A DNA stretch of 64,000 bases from Nemertoderma westbladi (GCA_032718475.1 JAUCBJ010008437.1:1-64000), one strand, 5' to 3'; shown: positions 20,524 through 31,270, numbered from the stretch's first letter. A program made the numbers and translations. Notes: generated from the sequence alone by a model not told the origin.

Positions 20524-20906
20524 GCCAGATCTATTTCTAGCACCCGTCTTACTTTTGCGGAGGATGTAGCAGACTTATCGGTCACGACGGACTCCCGCCG
20601 CCTTCCCGTCTTACTGATTTTCCCCCGCTTTCTGGAATTTTCTCTGACCGACGAGACCGAATCCTCGGGGTTAACCTCAGATTCGCCCTCCTTCGGTCCC
20701 CTCCAACCCACTAACTTAATTCCCCGGGCATCAACTAAGTATGGCCCTATGTACACTACACTAGGCTCCATACCCCTACATTCCCACAGTTCAAACAGTT
20801 CGGTGGCGACCCCCCTCGCTCTCTCATTGGCCAGTTCTCCCTGCCCAAAGCGCACCAGATAATCAAAATGTTTATTCGACTCACCTAGCCGCTTCTCTAG
20901 CTTCAC
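20367..20906 (-). pseudogene. BEL gag N-terminal domain, copy A
   Basis: The frame begins EKRLGESNKHFDYLVRFGQGEL, continues through ELWECRGMEPSVVYIGPYL and LEIDLACQLDLVALEQREL, then enters the coiled coil, where the frame is lost. Copy B has the same sequence at 22866-22440. The DRLRRAYN... start lies just upstream at about 20980, separated by a stop. Confidence 0.6.
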
Positions 20907-20966
20907 CTTGTCTATCTTCGCTCCTTCTTTGGCTTCCCTCAGCTGCTTCCTGGTTGCGTTGTAGGC

Positions 20967-21512
20967 TCATCGGAGCCGGTCGCTGACTCCGACGTCCTCG
21001 TCGCCGACATCCTCGTCGCCGACATCCCCTCTTTCCCTGGGGCATTTACTGCCCCCCACCCCCCCTCTCGCCGCTAATCTCTCGTTGTGGGGCTCCTGTA
21101 GCCCCCCCCCCCACTCGCCACCTATCACTTCACTATCTCTCACTTCATCTCTACACCCCTCTCCAGTCAACACACTAACTCTACCGCGGCTGGGTCTATT
21201 CACCCCCGCCTCTCCCTCTAGTACTGTGTTGCCTACCAGGCCCCCCTCGGGTTGACTCAACCCCGCCACTTCCTGCCTACTAACTACGTGGCCTACCAGG
21301 CCCTCATTGGGGTTTCTCACCCCCGCCACCTCCTGCCTACTAACTACGTGGCCTACCAGGCCCTCATTGGGGTTTCTCACCCCTGCTACTCTCTGCCTAC
21401 TAGCTATGTGGCCTACCAGGCTCTCATTTACTGGGCCGTCCACGTCCGCCACGTTTATATTAATAGCACCATTATCAATATTATCTTCCAAATCAATTAA
21501 ATTATTTTGCAC
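20967..21512 (-). pseudogene. BEL gag LVGHVVSRQ-repeat segment, copy B, reading into copy A
   Basis: Three LVGH(V/I)(V/A)SRQ repeats occur here, one more than in copy A. The frame then crosses the duplication junction at 21038 and ends with ERGDVGDEDVG...SDRLR, which belongs to the next copy's start. The readthrough itself shows that the duplication is head-to-tail. Confidence 0.65.
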
Positions 21513-23033
21513 ACCTAAATTAGAAACGGGATTATTTTGTTCGTTCGAATTAATATTATTATTTAGATTATTTTGCGTAATTATATTATTTGAATTATTT
21601 GCGTAATTATATTATTTGAATTATTTTCTACATTCGGGTTTAGATTTAAATTTAAATTATTCGTACTGCTTTGTACATTTATATTAGGGTTATTATTTGA
21701 ATTATTTATATTTAAAATTTAAATTAGAATCACCGGATAAAATATTATTTGCTGCAATAAAAGTTTGATTAGGGTTATCCACTACGGTACTATTAATATT
21801 AACGTTTTCTACAGTATTATTATTATTACCCCCCCCCCCCCCCCCCGCCCGTACAGTTACACCAGTCTTGGGTCTGTCATCCGGTCCCTGTAAGTGGGGT
21901 ATTAATAAATGTTTCCACAACTCCTGGCTCCTCCTAAACACTACTCGAGTCAGCCTCGCTCTCTGACAATCCCATCTGCGCCAGTTCCAGTCGGCGCTTC
22001 TGTTTGGTCTGATATTGCATAAGCCCCCTTACCCGGGCATGCATATTATCCCGCACACGTTTTCCCTCTATCTCCCTCTCTCTATCCTCTCGTGAACTCT
22101 GATCGGCTAACTCTGCCTCTCTCGCAACTCTCTCAAGTCGTCTCGCCTCGCGCTCTCTTCGCTCACTCGTCTCTCTCGCCCCACGCTCTTTACGTTCATT
22201 CTCCTCTCTCGCCTCACGCTCTTTATGTTCATTCTCCTCCTTCGCCTCACGCTCTTTACGTTCACTCTCCGCTCTCGCCTCACGCTCTTTACGTTCACTC
22301 TCCGCTCTCACCCCACGCTCTTTATGCTCGCTCGCCTCTGCCACCTCTCGCTCTTCTTGCTCCTTCCTTTCCCTCCTTCCTATTTCTTCACACTCCTTAA
22401 AGTTTCTCGCGACCTTCTCGGCCCTCTCTTTATTCTCTCTGGCCAGCTCTCTCTCTTTCTCTAGTAACGCACTCCCTTCTTCCAACTGTCTCTCTAACTC
22501 TCTCTGCTCTAGCGCCACCAGATCGAGCTGACACGCCAGATCTATTTCTAGCACCCGTCTTACTTTTGCGGAGGATGTAGCAGACTTATCGGTCACGACG
22601 GACTCCCGCCGCCTTCCCGTCCTACTGATTTTCCCCCGCTTTCTGGAATTTTCTCCGACCGACGAGACCGAATCCTCGGGGTTAACCTCAGATTCACCCT
22701 CCTGCGGTCCCCTCCAACCCACTAACTTAATTCCCCGGGCATCAACTAAGTATGGCCCTATGTACACTACACTAGGCTCCATACCCCTACATTCCCACAG
22801 TTCAAACAGTTCGGTGGCGACCCCCCTCGCTCTCTCATTGGCCAGTTCTCCCTGCCCAAAGCGCACCAGATAATCAAAATGTTTATTCGACTCACCTAGC
22901 CGCTCTCTAGCTTCACCTTGTCTATCTTCGCCCCTTCTTTGGCTTCCCTCAGCTGCTTCCTGGTTGCGTTGTAGGCTCGTCGGAGCCGGTCGCTGACTCC
23001 GACATCCTTGTCGCCGACATCCCCTCTTTCCCT
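21039..23033 (-). repeat. Tandem duplication of BEL gag, copy B
   Basis: This is the LTR-proximal copy of the duplicated block, followed without a gap by copy A. Its upstream border joins the unique gag N-terminus (23034-23315). Confidence 0.85.
21934..22866 (-). pseudogene. BEL gag N-terminal and coiled-coil domains, copy B
   Basis: 310 open codons with the same FGQGELANERARGV start and a long Glu/Arg coiled coil. Relative to copy A one base is missing near 22905 (CCGCTCTCTAG against CCGCTTCTCTAG). The domain is therefore out of frame with the upstream gag start at 23315. The Asn-rich part (21941-21702) is in a third frame around another G-run. Confidence 0.65.
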
Positions 23034-23315
23034 CCGTGTTCGGCGTCGTACCGGCGGCCCAACCGTCGCCGTTCCGGTGGGCCGTCCGTCGCCCTCGGCC
23101 TGTGGCTGGCTGGTGACATCGGTACGTTGACCGCCGTCGTGCGTCGACTCGTCTCTCTCCTCTGGTAGATGTCCGCCCTCCGCTTGGGCTGCCGGATCGT
23201 TCGGGGTCGATGAGTCCGGCGTCCTGGGTCGGTACCGCCGCATCGCGGCCTCGCGGATCGTTTCGTTCGTATCGTCCGGGGTCCGCGGCGGTGTCGTCTC
23301 TCCCTCTTGGCTCAT
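22896..23315 (-). CDS. BEL gag N-terminus
   Basis: The frame begins 60 bases inside the 5' LTR with MSQEGETTPPRTPDDTNETI. A Pro/Thr/Glu-rich tail precedes RERGDVGDKDVGVSDRLRRA and NATRKQLREAKEGAKIDKVK, a helix often seen at the N-terminus of BEL gag. A one-base loss around 22905 ends the frame. This is the natural gag start: it is the first ATG after the LTR on this strand. Confidence 0.7.
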   Translation of the reverse strand: MSQEGETTPPRTPDDTNETIREAAMRRYRPRTPDSSTPNDPAAQAEGGHLPEERDESTHDGGQRTDVTSQPQAEGDGRPTGTATVGPPVRRRTRRERGDVGDKDVGVSDRLRRAYNATRKQLREAKEGAKIDKVKLESG

Positions 23316-23374
23316 CTTTTACTTTCTATTGGTGGCTGGCAGTCACAGCTTCGGATAGGTTGGTCTTTTATTAC

Positions 23375-23952
23375 TGTGACGGGATCCGAGAATCCCGACC
23401 GTTTGTTTTATTTACGCGTCCCGCTGTGTGTGTGAAAAGAGTTTGTTATTGGATTGAGAGTTCTACTGTCGCTGATAGATATGTATAAACTGAATGATAG
23501 GGTAAAGAGTAACAGAAATCAGGAACAACAAATGTATAAGTAAACTGAATGATACCGGTAATATATTGATGATGGTGGCGGCAACGGTAATAAAAGTCAC
23601 CGTTCTGCCCTAACTGTACTGAGATAACTGAATAATATGAGAAACACCAACTGGTAATATTGCACTGTTGGCCTTCCTACCCAGATGATGCCTCTCCCGT
23701 CCCCCCATTGGCTGTTAACCTAATTCTCGCCCTCTCATCTCTCTGGGAGTGTTTTCCCCCTCCACTGTCACTTTCCCTCTCCCGGAGGTGTAACCTCTGA
23801 CCCCCTTTGTGTGTGGCCCTTTGGGGTTTGTCGTCCCCGTTTATTGGGGGTGATACGAGGTTGGTTGTTAATCAACCTCGTACTCCCCAATATTGCTTAA
23901 AGGCGCTCTTTCCCACTTTATGGGGTGGTTAGCGGAATTGAATTCGCTAACA
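23375..23952 (-). repeat. 5' LTR of the minus BEL element
   Basis: 578 bp, beginning TGTTAGCG and ending CCCGTCACA on the minus strand, flanked outside by ATAAT (23953-23957). It should hold the element's promoter, but I cannot point to a clear TATA box. Confidence 0.9.
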
Positions 23953-23957
23953 ATAAT
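23953..23957. repeat. Target site duplication ATAAT, other side
   Basis: Matches 9273-9277. Confidence 0.8.
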
Positions 23958-24435
23958 TATTAATTAATAATTAATCATTAAATTAATTATATTCCTCTAT
24001 TTTTTTTTTCTTAGGATATAATAACATTCGATAGAAATAAAAGGCAACCATTATCTCGCGGTCTGTATTTGGGTTACCTTAAGGTCCGATGTCGTCTCAC
24101 ACACATACGAATGTTGGTACCGCGTAACCGCCCCAACGCACTTCCTAATGTTCAAATACGCGACAATCCTCATATAAGCAGGTAAATATCAAATCCCAGC
24201 CGCAATAATAGATTTTAACTAACCTAAAGTAATTTACCTAAAGTATTTGTATTTTATTCTAACAGTGCCTATACTCTATGTAAATTCTGAAACCGCACTT
24301 TTTAGATTATGATACCGCAGTTTATGTCCACTCTATAATATACCCTAACTTATCACACATTCAGAGAGTTACATTATCCTATATAGCACATTATTCTAGG
24401 GATGTCCCGGAATTCCGTTAACAATAACTATCTTT
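23958..24435. other. No gene seen
   Basis: AT-rich unique sequence next to the BEL element. No frame or element was recognised. Confidence 0.5.
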
Positions 24436-24505
24436 ATAGGTATTGTCCAACATAATATCGTATTACCCCTAAAGCTGTAGCTTATTTACAAAGAGGTCCT
24501 TTATT
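24436..24505 (-). mobile_element. CR1/L2-like 3'-UTR relic
   Basis: The complement contains TAAAGGACCTCTTTG, AGCTTTAGGGGTAAT and ATGTTGGACAATACC. It matches the 3' UTR of the element at 56472-58848 (around 58705-58780) with scattered differences. Only the UTR is left. Confidence 0.75.
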
Positions 24506-24804
24506 TTTTATTTTTTTTTTTTTGAGTGATTTCGCGCTTGTTTATTTATAAGTCGATTGATATTAAAATTAATTTTACACAAAATATACGCGAAGGTTTC
24601 CGAAGCAAAACATTAACAATCGCACCAAATACAGTTTTACTGATTATAAATATAATATTCCTAAAATCAGTGGGAATTTTATTCAAATTAAATGGACGGC
24701 ATTCTAGAACAACAGAAATAAACCCAAACAATACAAGTCCTAAGAACCAATAGAATGTGTTTATCGATTCGATGTACACGGATCCGGATCCGGTATCTCG
24801 AGTA

Positions 24805-24849
24805 CAGACAACTCGGCCTCGTCGCTAAGCGACGAGGCCGAGTTGTCTG
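24805..24849. repeat. 45-bp near-perfect palindrome
   Basis: Two 22-base arms (starting CAGACAACTCGGCCTCG) pair perfectly around one central base. The arms are GC-rich in an AT-rich region and follow tandem GGATCC-type repeats at 24780-24792. No coding role is seen. Confidence 0.85.
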
Positions 24850-25786
24850 AGACTCACATTAGGTCAAATTAGGTCCTGCGTCATTAGCGTTAGGTGTTGC
24901 GTAATACAGTAGTTTTATTTCTATAGAAAATATATTTCCTACCATAAATATATCTATTCCCAGCAAAAATTAAATTGTAACATGTACAGTAATATTGACT
25001 CTCCATTTATTGATTTGGTCAGAATTACATGTCACTGTAACCTGCTTGTTTCCATTAACGGCACCAGGATATTGCACCAAAGCAATTAATAATAGATTTT
25101 TGGTCAACGTTGGTTTTTATTTTAGGTATGAGCCCAAAAATATAACTTTTGGCCAAGGTTATGGGTTTTTGGAAAAAAATGAAATCGAATTCCCTGTCGT
25201 TTAACCCTATTTGGCCCGGGGTGGTCATTTTATAAATTTTATTCTTAAATTGTTACTTTTTCGCTCGAATATACCCCAAACCCGGGAGAAAAAGTTTCAC
25301 CTTTTTTCCCTAGGGAAAAAAGTAACCCATTGGATTGCATTGATTTTACTTTTTTTCCCGACAAAAAAAGTAAAGGAAAATATTTTTGGTGAAATTTCTT
25401 AAATTTTTTTACATATATTGAAAGAGCATCGGCGTAAAAAAGGTTTGCAAGTAATTTGAGCAAAATCCATTCACATACTCACACTCAAAAGTTATTGCAA
25501 CTTTAGTGTCTGAAAGGCGAACTCCAACACGGAATTCAGTATACAATATTGGTTTGTGTTGTTAAGCGGCTCTCTAGTTACGTGATAAATATTCGAGAAT
25601 ACTAAATTATTTAACATTGAGTAAGGCAGCATCAGGAGTTGAAGAGTACAATAATATGAATTTCAGTAACTATGGAAGAAATATAGTTAAATACTACAGT
25701 TCAATTAATTTTGTAACACTATATCGGTCTATCTTCTATTATAGAATTAAGCAACAAAAAAGTACCACTTTAAGAATAAAATTACG
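24850..25786. other. No gene seen
   Basis: AT-rich sequence. Small frames such as 24995-25204 and 25211-25402 have no domain or splice context. Between 25280 and 25385 several short A- and T-runs flank CCC/GGG triplets. Confidence 0.45.
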
Positions 25787-25788
25787 TA

Positions 25789-25916
25789 TTACATGGGAAA
25801 AAAACGTAGAACATTTTTTTTCAATATTCTCTCGACCCTTTACTAACCTCGCTGACGCTCGGTAAATAAAATGCCTCAAGAATAATGAAAAAACTTCTAC
25901 TTTTTTTCCCATGTAA
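25789..25916. mobile_element. TA-flanked MITE
   Basis: Terminal inverted repeats of about 20 bases (TTACATGGGAAAAAA at the left, complement at the right) enclose 128 bp. TA lies directly outside each end (25787-25788 and 25917-25918). TA duplication is typical of Tc1/mariner-type mobilisation. No transposase is encoded. Confidence 0.7.
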
Positions 25917-26269
25917 TAAATAATTATTTTGTAACTCTTTTTTAAATGCTCATCACGATTATATAACTCAGATATAAATTACGAGAAAAATTCTAGTAAT
26001 TTTGAATGTGCCCCCGGGGCACGAAAAAAACAAGTAGTGCAAATATGATAATGAAAAATCACCACAAATCAAACTAAATTTATTACATTAGGGGCTTTCT
26101 GGGATGAGGATCACGAATCAAACAAACAAAGTAAAAACTTTTAAACTAAAACCATTATAAATGATTAATTGCGATTAAAGCAAGAGATTATATATAAGAT
26201 ATTTTCAAAAATAATACAGGTCTTAAACTGAGAAATAGCCTAAATTCGGTTTATTGATTGGTTGATTAG

Positions 26270-27012
26270 CCGGTAGGGAAATACAGTACAATTAAAAATT
26301 ATTTGGTTCTGCGTAATAATAATAATCACTAATGTTCGTATACGCGTAGTGGGATTTCATGTCTCATATAACACTCATTCAGGTGTTGGTTGGTTGGTTG
26401 GTTGGTAGTGAGAGTAGGAATATGAATCATTGGGTTGTGCGTAATAATAATAATCAATAATTATAATAAAAACGCGCGGTATAATGTTAGTAGTAGCCTT
26501 TCAATATGACACAGATGCTGAGGGTTAGGTTAGGTTGAGTAACTATGGAAATGCGAGAACGTGTACGTGACGTGATGCGTAGCGGAATTTCATGTATCAT
26601 AAATTGGTTTGGTAGCAGCAGTCGATGAGTTGGCAATTGATATAATATAGTAGCACGACGTGGCGTGATATATGCGTAGATGGCCACGTCCTCCATGGCT
26701 GACTCTATCATCGTTGTCATCGATCACATATACAGTATGTGGTAGCGAGGCGGGGAAAAGGGTAGTAACCGGAGGGCAAGGCAAGCATCGTTGTTGGTTG
26801 GTAGGTAACAGCAGTCGATCGAGTAGCGATGGGTTGGGGGCTAGCCATGAATCGCAAGGTTAGGCTACGCGAAGATGAATATGCAATGATTGGTTGATGC
26901 AACGACTCGAATCAATACTGACGGGTGGTAACAACAGTCGAGTAAGGCACGCATAGGTGAATATCGATGATGATTGGTTGGTTGATGCAACGATGCGAAT
27001 CAATACTGATGG
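26270..27012. repeat. Decayed duplicated sequence with TTGG runs
   Basis: Several phrases recur with divergence: TGCGTAATAATAATAATCA near 26310 and 26437, ATTTCATGT-TCATA near 26353 and 26586, and GATTGGTTGATGCAACGA near 26889 and 26974. Repeated GGTTGGTT occurs throughout. No frame was recognised. Confidence 0.5.
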
Positions 27013-27590
27013 TGGCAGATGGTCATTAAGCACCGCAATTTAGCACCGTAATTTGGCATTTTGAATAGTCCTCCGAGATATCTCCCATAGCCCAAGCTAG
27101 GGAGGACTATGTCGAGGGCCATTCTTCTTCTACTACTCCTATAGTGGAGTAGTTGTTTCAGAATAGTTATAGCCCTACATACTTTATCCCATGAGCTATA
27201 GTGGTTCATGGCTCGGGCTATTAGCGGTGATAGACCTACGTCAACATTAGGTAAGTCCGATTGATTTGGGAATATTTTAGGATTGTCTGGGATAGCTTCA
27301 GCCCGGGGTTGAATACTCGAGAGAGGATCTGAAATTTGGGTGTCTAATCTATTTACGTGATTGTTGGTTGCCATATCAACCAACATATCAAGGGGTCTGA
27401 ATAGCTTGGACTTGGATGGTCTATTTTTAGGTTTTACGATTTCCAAACCTTTAACCTGTCTCATTTCCTCTGGGGTGAGATGGGCAGACCATTGATCCTC
27501 TGACTGGGAAAGGAAATCGGGTCCATTTATCCAACACTTGGAATTTATTAAGTCGTTTGGGGTCGCACATGACCCGGAATGCTGCTGCAG
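27000..27590 (-). pseudogene. BEL/Pao pol relic between RNase H and integrase
   Basis: The minus-strand frame is open from about 27590 through the stop near 27000. It reads CWINGPDFLSQSEDQWSAHL then TPEEMRQVKGLEIVKP, and later ARAMNHYSSWDKVCRAITIL. In BEL/Pao pol the W-GPDFL block follows RNase H, and the YSSW block precedes the integrase. No LTR or other domain is nearby, so this is a lone fragment of a different BEL lineage from the two elements upstream. Confidence 0.65.
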
Positions 27591-27976
27591 GCGTAAAAAT
27601 TTAGTGGGGTAACTTTCAACTTTAATAACTTTCTTCCACTTTATCTGCTGGTCACAAAAATTTCACTAATTATAGATTAGTAAATTTTTTACCTTTTGAG
27701 GAAATTTTTTTTGCTGCCAATTACAATAGCAACCAGTAATGTCATTTCAATATATACATTTATTTTGCATTTTACAACTGAACACTTATATCGATTAAGT
27801 CAAAACTTGAATCAGGTATAGTATGGTTAGTTGCCAATATTCTGTGAAGGTTTTAACATCACCTAGTTACCATAGCTACCAGCAGCGACGATTTAAAATA
27901 TACACTTTTCACCTATATTTCAGATAAAATTTAGGGATAATCCCGTAACATAACATTAATTATTAATTTCCTACAG
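27591..27976. other. Intron or intergenic sequence, no gene seen
   Basis: AT-rich; it ends in a pyrimidine-rich tract and CAG that form the acceptor of the next exon. Confidence 0.5.
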
Positions 27977-28328
27977 GGACGAATGGGATTGGCTGAAGGG
28001 TCTCTCTCGTGACCTGGCTAAACACACAAACTGCAATAACGACGACATTGCCAGACCTACCAATGCAAAAAACTTACTGTTAAAAATGTTCAAAAGTAAA
28101 CTGTTCGCCGCAATTTGTAAACTCCAAGAAAAGCTCCACATTGATATGGCCGATGAGGTTGATCAACGACTTTGGAATATCCAACCAATAGAATTTAACG
28201 ATGACGTCACATTCATTGTTATGCTTCCACCTCCATCCGACGTATGCACTTATTCCTTCAACGAAAAGACATTTCCAGAATTCCATCCGTTGCCATTAGA
28301 TACGGATAATACCAATGTTTCTGTTCAG
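27977..28328 (+). CDS. Host gene, exon A (internal exon)
   Basis: The exon runs from the TTTCCTACAG acceptor to the CAG/GTAAGG donor. It is open in one frame: one base completes a split codon, then DEWDWLKGLSRDLAKHTN and onward for 117 codons, ending TNVSVQ in phase 0. The composition (DMADEVDQRLWNIQPIEF, DDVTFIVMLPPPSD) looks like a folded protein. I do not recognise the family. Upstream exons are not identified, so the true start of the gene is unknown. A minisatellite of 40-bp units begins 5 bases after the donor. Confidence 0.7.
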
Positions 28329-28333
28329 GTAAG

Positions 28334-28613
28334 GTTCAAGAGCCAATCCATAGGCCTAGATTACCTAGAGAAAGTTCAAGAGCCAATCCATAGGCCTAGA
28401 TTACCTAGAGAAAGTTCAAGAGCCAATCCATAGGCCTAGATTACCTAGAGAAAGTTCAAGAGCCAATCCATAGGCCTAGATTACCTAGAGAAAGTTCAAG
28501 AGCCAATCCATAGGCCTAGATTACCTAGAGAAAGTTCAAGAGCCAATCCATAGGCCTAGATTACCTAGAGAAAGTTCAAGAGCCAATCCATAGGCCTAGA
28601 TTACCTAGAGAAA
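28334..28613. repeat. 40-bp minisatellite, seven copies, at the exon A donor
   Basis: Seven units start with GTTCAAGAGCCAATCCATAG; the copies look identical. The array starts right after the splice donor hexamer of exon A. Confidence 0.9.
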
Positions 28614-28672
28614 GTTCATGTTAATTTCGATATATATTATTATTATTTTATCCTCCTATCTTTGCCCTCTAG

Positions 28673-28786
28673 GCGTTTGAGATGGCCCATTGTTTAGCTT
28701 ACCGAGAAGAATTTGTTAGGAACAGCGCTAGAATCTCGGCAATGTTAGAAATACAAACTATGTTGGGAAACACCTCAGTTAGAAAG
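28673..28786 (+). CDS. Host gene, exon B
   Basis: 38 codons between TTTGCCCTCTAG and a GTTGGT donor, phase 0 on both sides. It continues exon A as AFEMAHCLAYREEFVRNS then ARISAMLEIQTMLGN, a likely helical stretch. The phase agrees with exons A and C. Confidence 0.65.
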
Positions 28787-29019
28787 GTTGGTTTATTGGC
28801 CATTATTAGGCACTGTAGTGTTATTTTGTATTATTCTTATCAACTGTCTTTAATATAATTTTCAGATCTAGTGCACTACCCGTTCAATGGTCTTTTAGTA
28901 AATTAAACGTGTTATATAAGAAGCGGAATCACTAATTGTGCGATAACTATATAGAGGCATTGCAATATCCGATTCATTGTGTAAGGTGTACGATTATATC
29001 ATGACAATAGATTACGTAG

Positions 29020-29583
29020 ATGGTTCCAGCCATCGATAAATCAAGCAGGGGTAATAAAAAGAGGTCTTGTTATGAACATATATTGTGTCTTAGGTTATTA
29101 TACGATTACGCAGTTAGTAAGAGGGTATTATTTACGGTATTCGTGGATTTTAGTAAGGCATATGATCGAGTTCCACACGGATTGCTTATAATTAAGTTGT
29201 TAAGTTTAGTCTGTGGTTATAATATTTTGAAGGCTATTATTTCGTTATATAGTGAAACATATTTTATTACAATAACGAAAAAATCCGTACATATACAGGT
29301 GTGCTCAGGGTGCACCAACTAGTTTGTTTCTGTTCACCGTTTATATACACTTTCAATTATGCTAAATGAATTATGTTCTAACAACTCATATTTAAAACAG
29401 TTACACGCAATCTTATTTTTGGACGACACTGTTATTTTTGCGGAAAGTCGTAATAGCTGTTTAGAAAAAATAAAGGTTCTACTCAAATTTTGCGATTCTC
29501 ACGGTATGAGAATTGATTACAGTAAGACAAAGTTTATGGTTGTATGTAAATGGTACTATGCTACTGGTACTATGGTACTATAA
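29020..29583 (+). pseudogene. Non-LTR reverse transcriptase fragment
   Basis: Carries the FVDFSKAYD and FLDD catalytic motifs with frame breaks between them at about 29300-29345. FLDD keeps both aspartates. The amino-terminal fingers region is largely missing. It is non-functional. Confidence 0.7.
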
Positions 29584-29640
29584 GTGCTACTGACAGGGCG
29601 GATTTCGATGTTGGTGGCATAATTATTAAGAATACAAATA

Positions 29641-29720
29641 GTTACACTTATTTGGGTGCTGTTACACTTATTTGGGTGCTGTTACACTTATTTGGGTGCT
29701 GTTACACTTATTTGGGTGCT
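29641..29720. repeat. Perfect 20-bp tandem repeat, four copies
   Basis: Four copies of a 20-base unit starting GTTACACTTATTTGG lie inside the RT relic at its YTYLGA motif. The period is not a multiple of three, so the duplication breaks the frame unless copy number restores it. Confidence 0.95.
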
Positions 29721-30183
29721 ATTTTTACACAAGACGGTTTATTACGGTCGGCTTTACGATTGCACGTTAAAGAATGTAATAGACAGATCAGAAAGTTGGC
29801 GAGAATTTTGTGCAGTAAATGGAAATAGGCCCTACAGTTTAAAAAAGAAAGTGTTCGATTGTGCTGTAATGTCATCCATATTATATGCTAGTGATACATG
29901 GTTAGGTGTTGTCAGTACGAAACATTTATCTACTCTAGTAATGCGTTTGGTGAAAATACTATTGAATGTGCGAATTACAACACCAAATATTTTATGTTTA
30001 GTAGAGATAGGTATGACCGAGGTATCGGTTATGATAAATACTGATAAGCTTTCGTTTCTAAGATTGGATAAACTTTGGTGCAAAATGATCCAGTATATTT
30101 TGCATTTGAGCTATGTAGATCTACCAATACACCCGGTTACGAATATCTTAGAAAAATTACCACATCGGAGAATAATTTTGTAG
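29656..30183 (+). pseudogene. Non-LTR ORF C-terminal fragment
   Basis: After the 20-bp repeats the frame continues with FDCAVMSSILYASDTWLG and LVMRLVKILLNVR, the usual region after the RT in APE-type elements. It ends at 30183, shortly before the minisatellite. Confidence 0.6.
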
Positions 30184-30328
30184 CCGATAGTTTGGGAAAT
30201 TTAAAAAATAAAATTAGGAAAATGGCGCCAAGCCACAGTAAATTTGGTACACACCCCAATCTAAACCCGGATTTGTCGCCTCACCATATTTACTCCAGTA
30301 AACCCGATAGTTATATCCCCTGATTTAA

Positions 30329-30970
30329 AGATAGAGTTGGATAGATGGAGTAGGATACCACGCGAGTAGCGATGGTGTGTATGTAGAGTTGGATAGATGG
30401 AGTAGGATACCACGCGAGTAGCGATGGTGTGTATGTAGAGTTGGGTAGATGGAGTAGGATACCACGCGAGTAGCGATGGTGTGTATGTAGAGTTGGGTAG
30501 ATGGAGTAGGATACCACGCGAGTAGCGATGGTGTGTGGTATAGGATACCACGCGAGTAGCGTTGGTGTGTGGTATAGGATACCACGCGAGTAGCGATGGT
30601 GTGTGGTATAGGATACCACGCGAGTAGCGATGGTGTGTGGAGTAGGATACCACGCGAGTAGCGATGGTGTGTGGAGTAGGATACCACGCGAGTAGCGATG
30701 GTGTGTATGTAGAGTTGGATAGATGGAGTAGGATACCACGCGAGTAGCGATGGTGTGTGGTATAGGATACCACGCGAGTAGCGATGGTGTGTGGTATAGG
30801 ATACCACGCGAGTAGCGATGGTGTGTGGTATAGGATACCACGCGAGTAGCGATGGTGTGTGGTATAGGATACCACGCGAGTAGCGATGGTGTGTGGAGTA
30901 GGATACCACGCGAGTAGCGATGGTGTGTGGAGTAGGATACCACGCGAGTAGCGATGGTGTGTATGTAGAG
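30329..30970. repeat. Minisatellite with GGATACCACGCGAGTAGCGA core
   Basis: About 17 cores, each starting GGATACCACGCGAG, separated by a short linker (GTGTGTGGTATA or GTGTGTGGAGTA) or a longer one (GTATGTAGAGTTGG-TAGATGGAGTA). The mix gives irregular spacing of roughly 32-52 bp. The array splits the non-LTR relic. Confidence 0.85.
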
Positions 30971-31270
30971 TAGCAATTCAACCGAAGAACATGTAATATG
31001 TGATTGTCCGTTTACTGAATCAGTTAGGAAGAAGTACCTCAATATTTTATTAGGTAGCATCCGAAGTTATATGAATTTAAATAAACCGGTTTTAATAGCT
31101 AGATATTTGAAGGACATTTTGTACGAATTAGATTTATATGTAGTTAGATTTATTTTTATTGTGCTATTCATATGGATTATTTTTTATATACATGGACTTG
31201 AGACAACAAATATAATAATTGGTTTGAAATACTATTAGTATTACAGTATATTATTACTTTGTAATGTGAA

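Larger units (their letters stand above)
19081..21038 (-). repeat. Tandem duplication of BEL gag, copy A
   Basis: This block and 21039-23033 are direct repeats that abut exactly at GGGGCATT. Both hold, on the minus strand, the DRLRRAYNATRK region, a Glu/Arg-rich coiled coil, a poly-G tract, an Asn-rich segment and the LVGHVVSRQ repeats. They differ by small indels, including G-run length. Confidence 0.85.
9278..23952 (-). mobile_element. BEL/Pao LTR retrotransposon with nested family 1 insertions
   Basis: Two same-orientation 578-bp LTRs (9278-9855 and 23375-23952) enclose the element, and ATAAT lies just outside both ends. Reading on the minus strand, the order is 5' LTR, gag (23315 to about 17250, part duplicated), zinc-knuckle region (about 17100-16780), a family 1 fragment where protease and RT should be, integrase (16372-15041), the post-integrase domain (to 14723), TAG-rich DNA with two family 1 copies, a small extra ORF, hairpin, polypurine tract and 3' LTR. 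It cannot be autonomous now. I did not find a convincing primer binding site. Confidence 0.9.
28880..31160 (+). mobile_element. Decayed non-LTR retrotransposon with internal tandem repeats
   Basis: RT pieces lie in order: TVFVDFSKAYDRVPHGLL (near 29135-29190), QGAPTSLFLFTVYI in a shifted frame (near 29305-29350), FLDDTVIFAES (near 29417-29450), then YTYLGA and a C-terminal region to 30183. A Cys/His end (EEHVICDCPFTESVRK) sits at about 30985-31035, beyond a minisatellite. Stops and frameshifts separate the pieces. It differs from family 1 and from the CR1-like elements downstream. Confidence 0.75.

Noticed and set aside
30261-31060. Minus-strand frames of repeated RYSRGIL peptides
   Set aside because: They follow from the minisatellite; the array interrupts a non-LTR relic.
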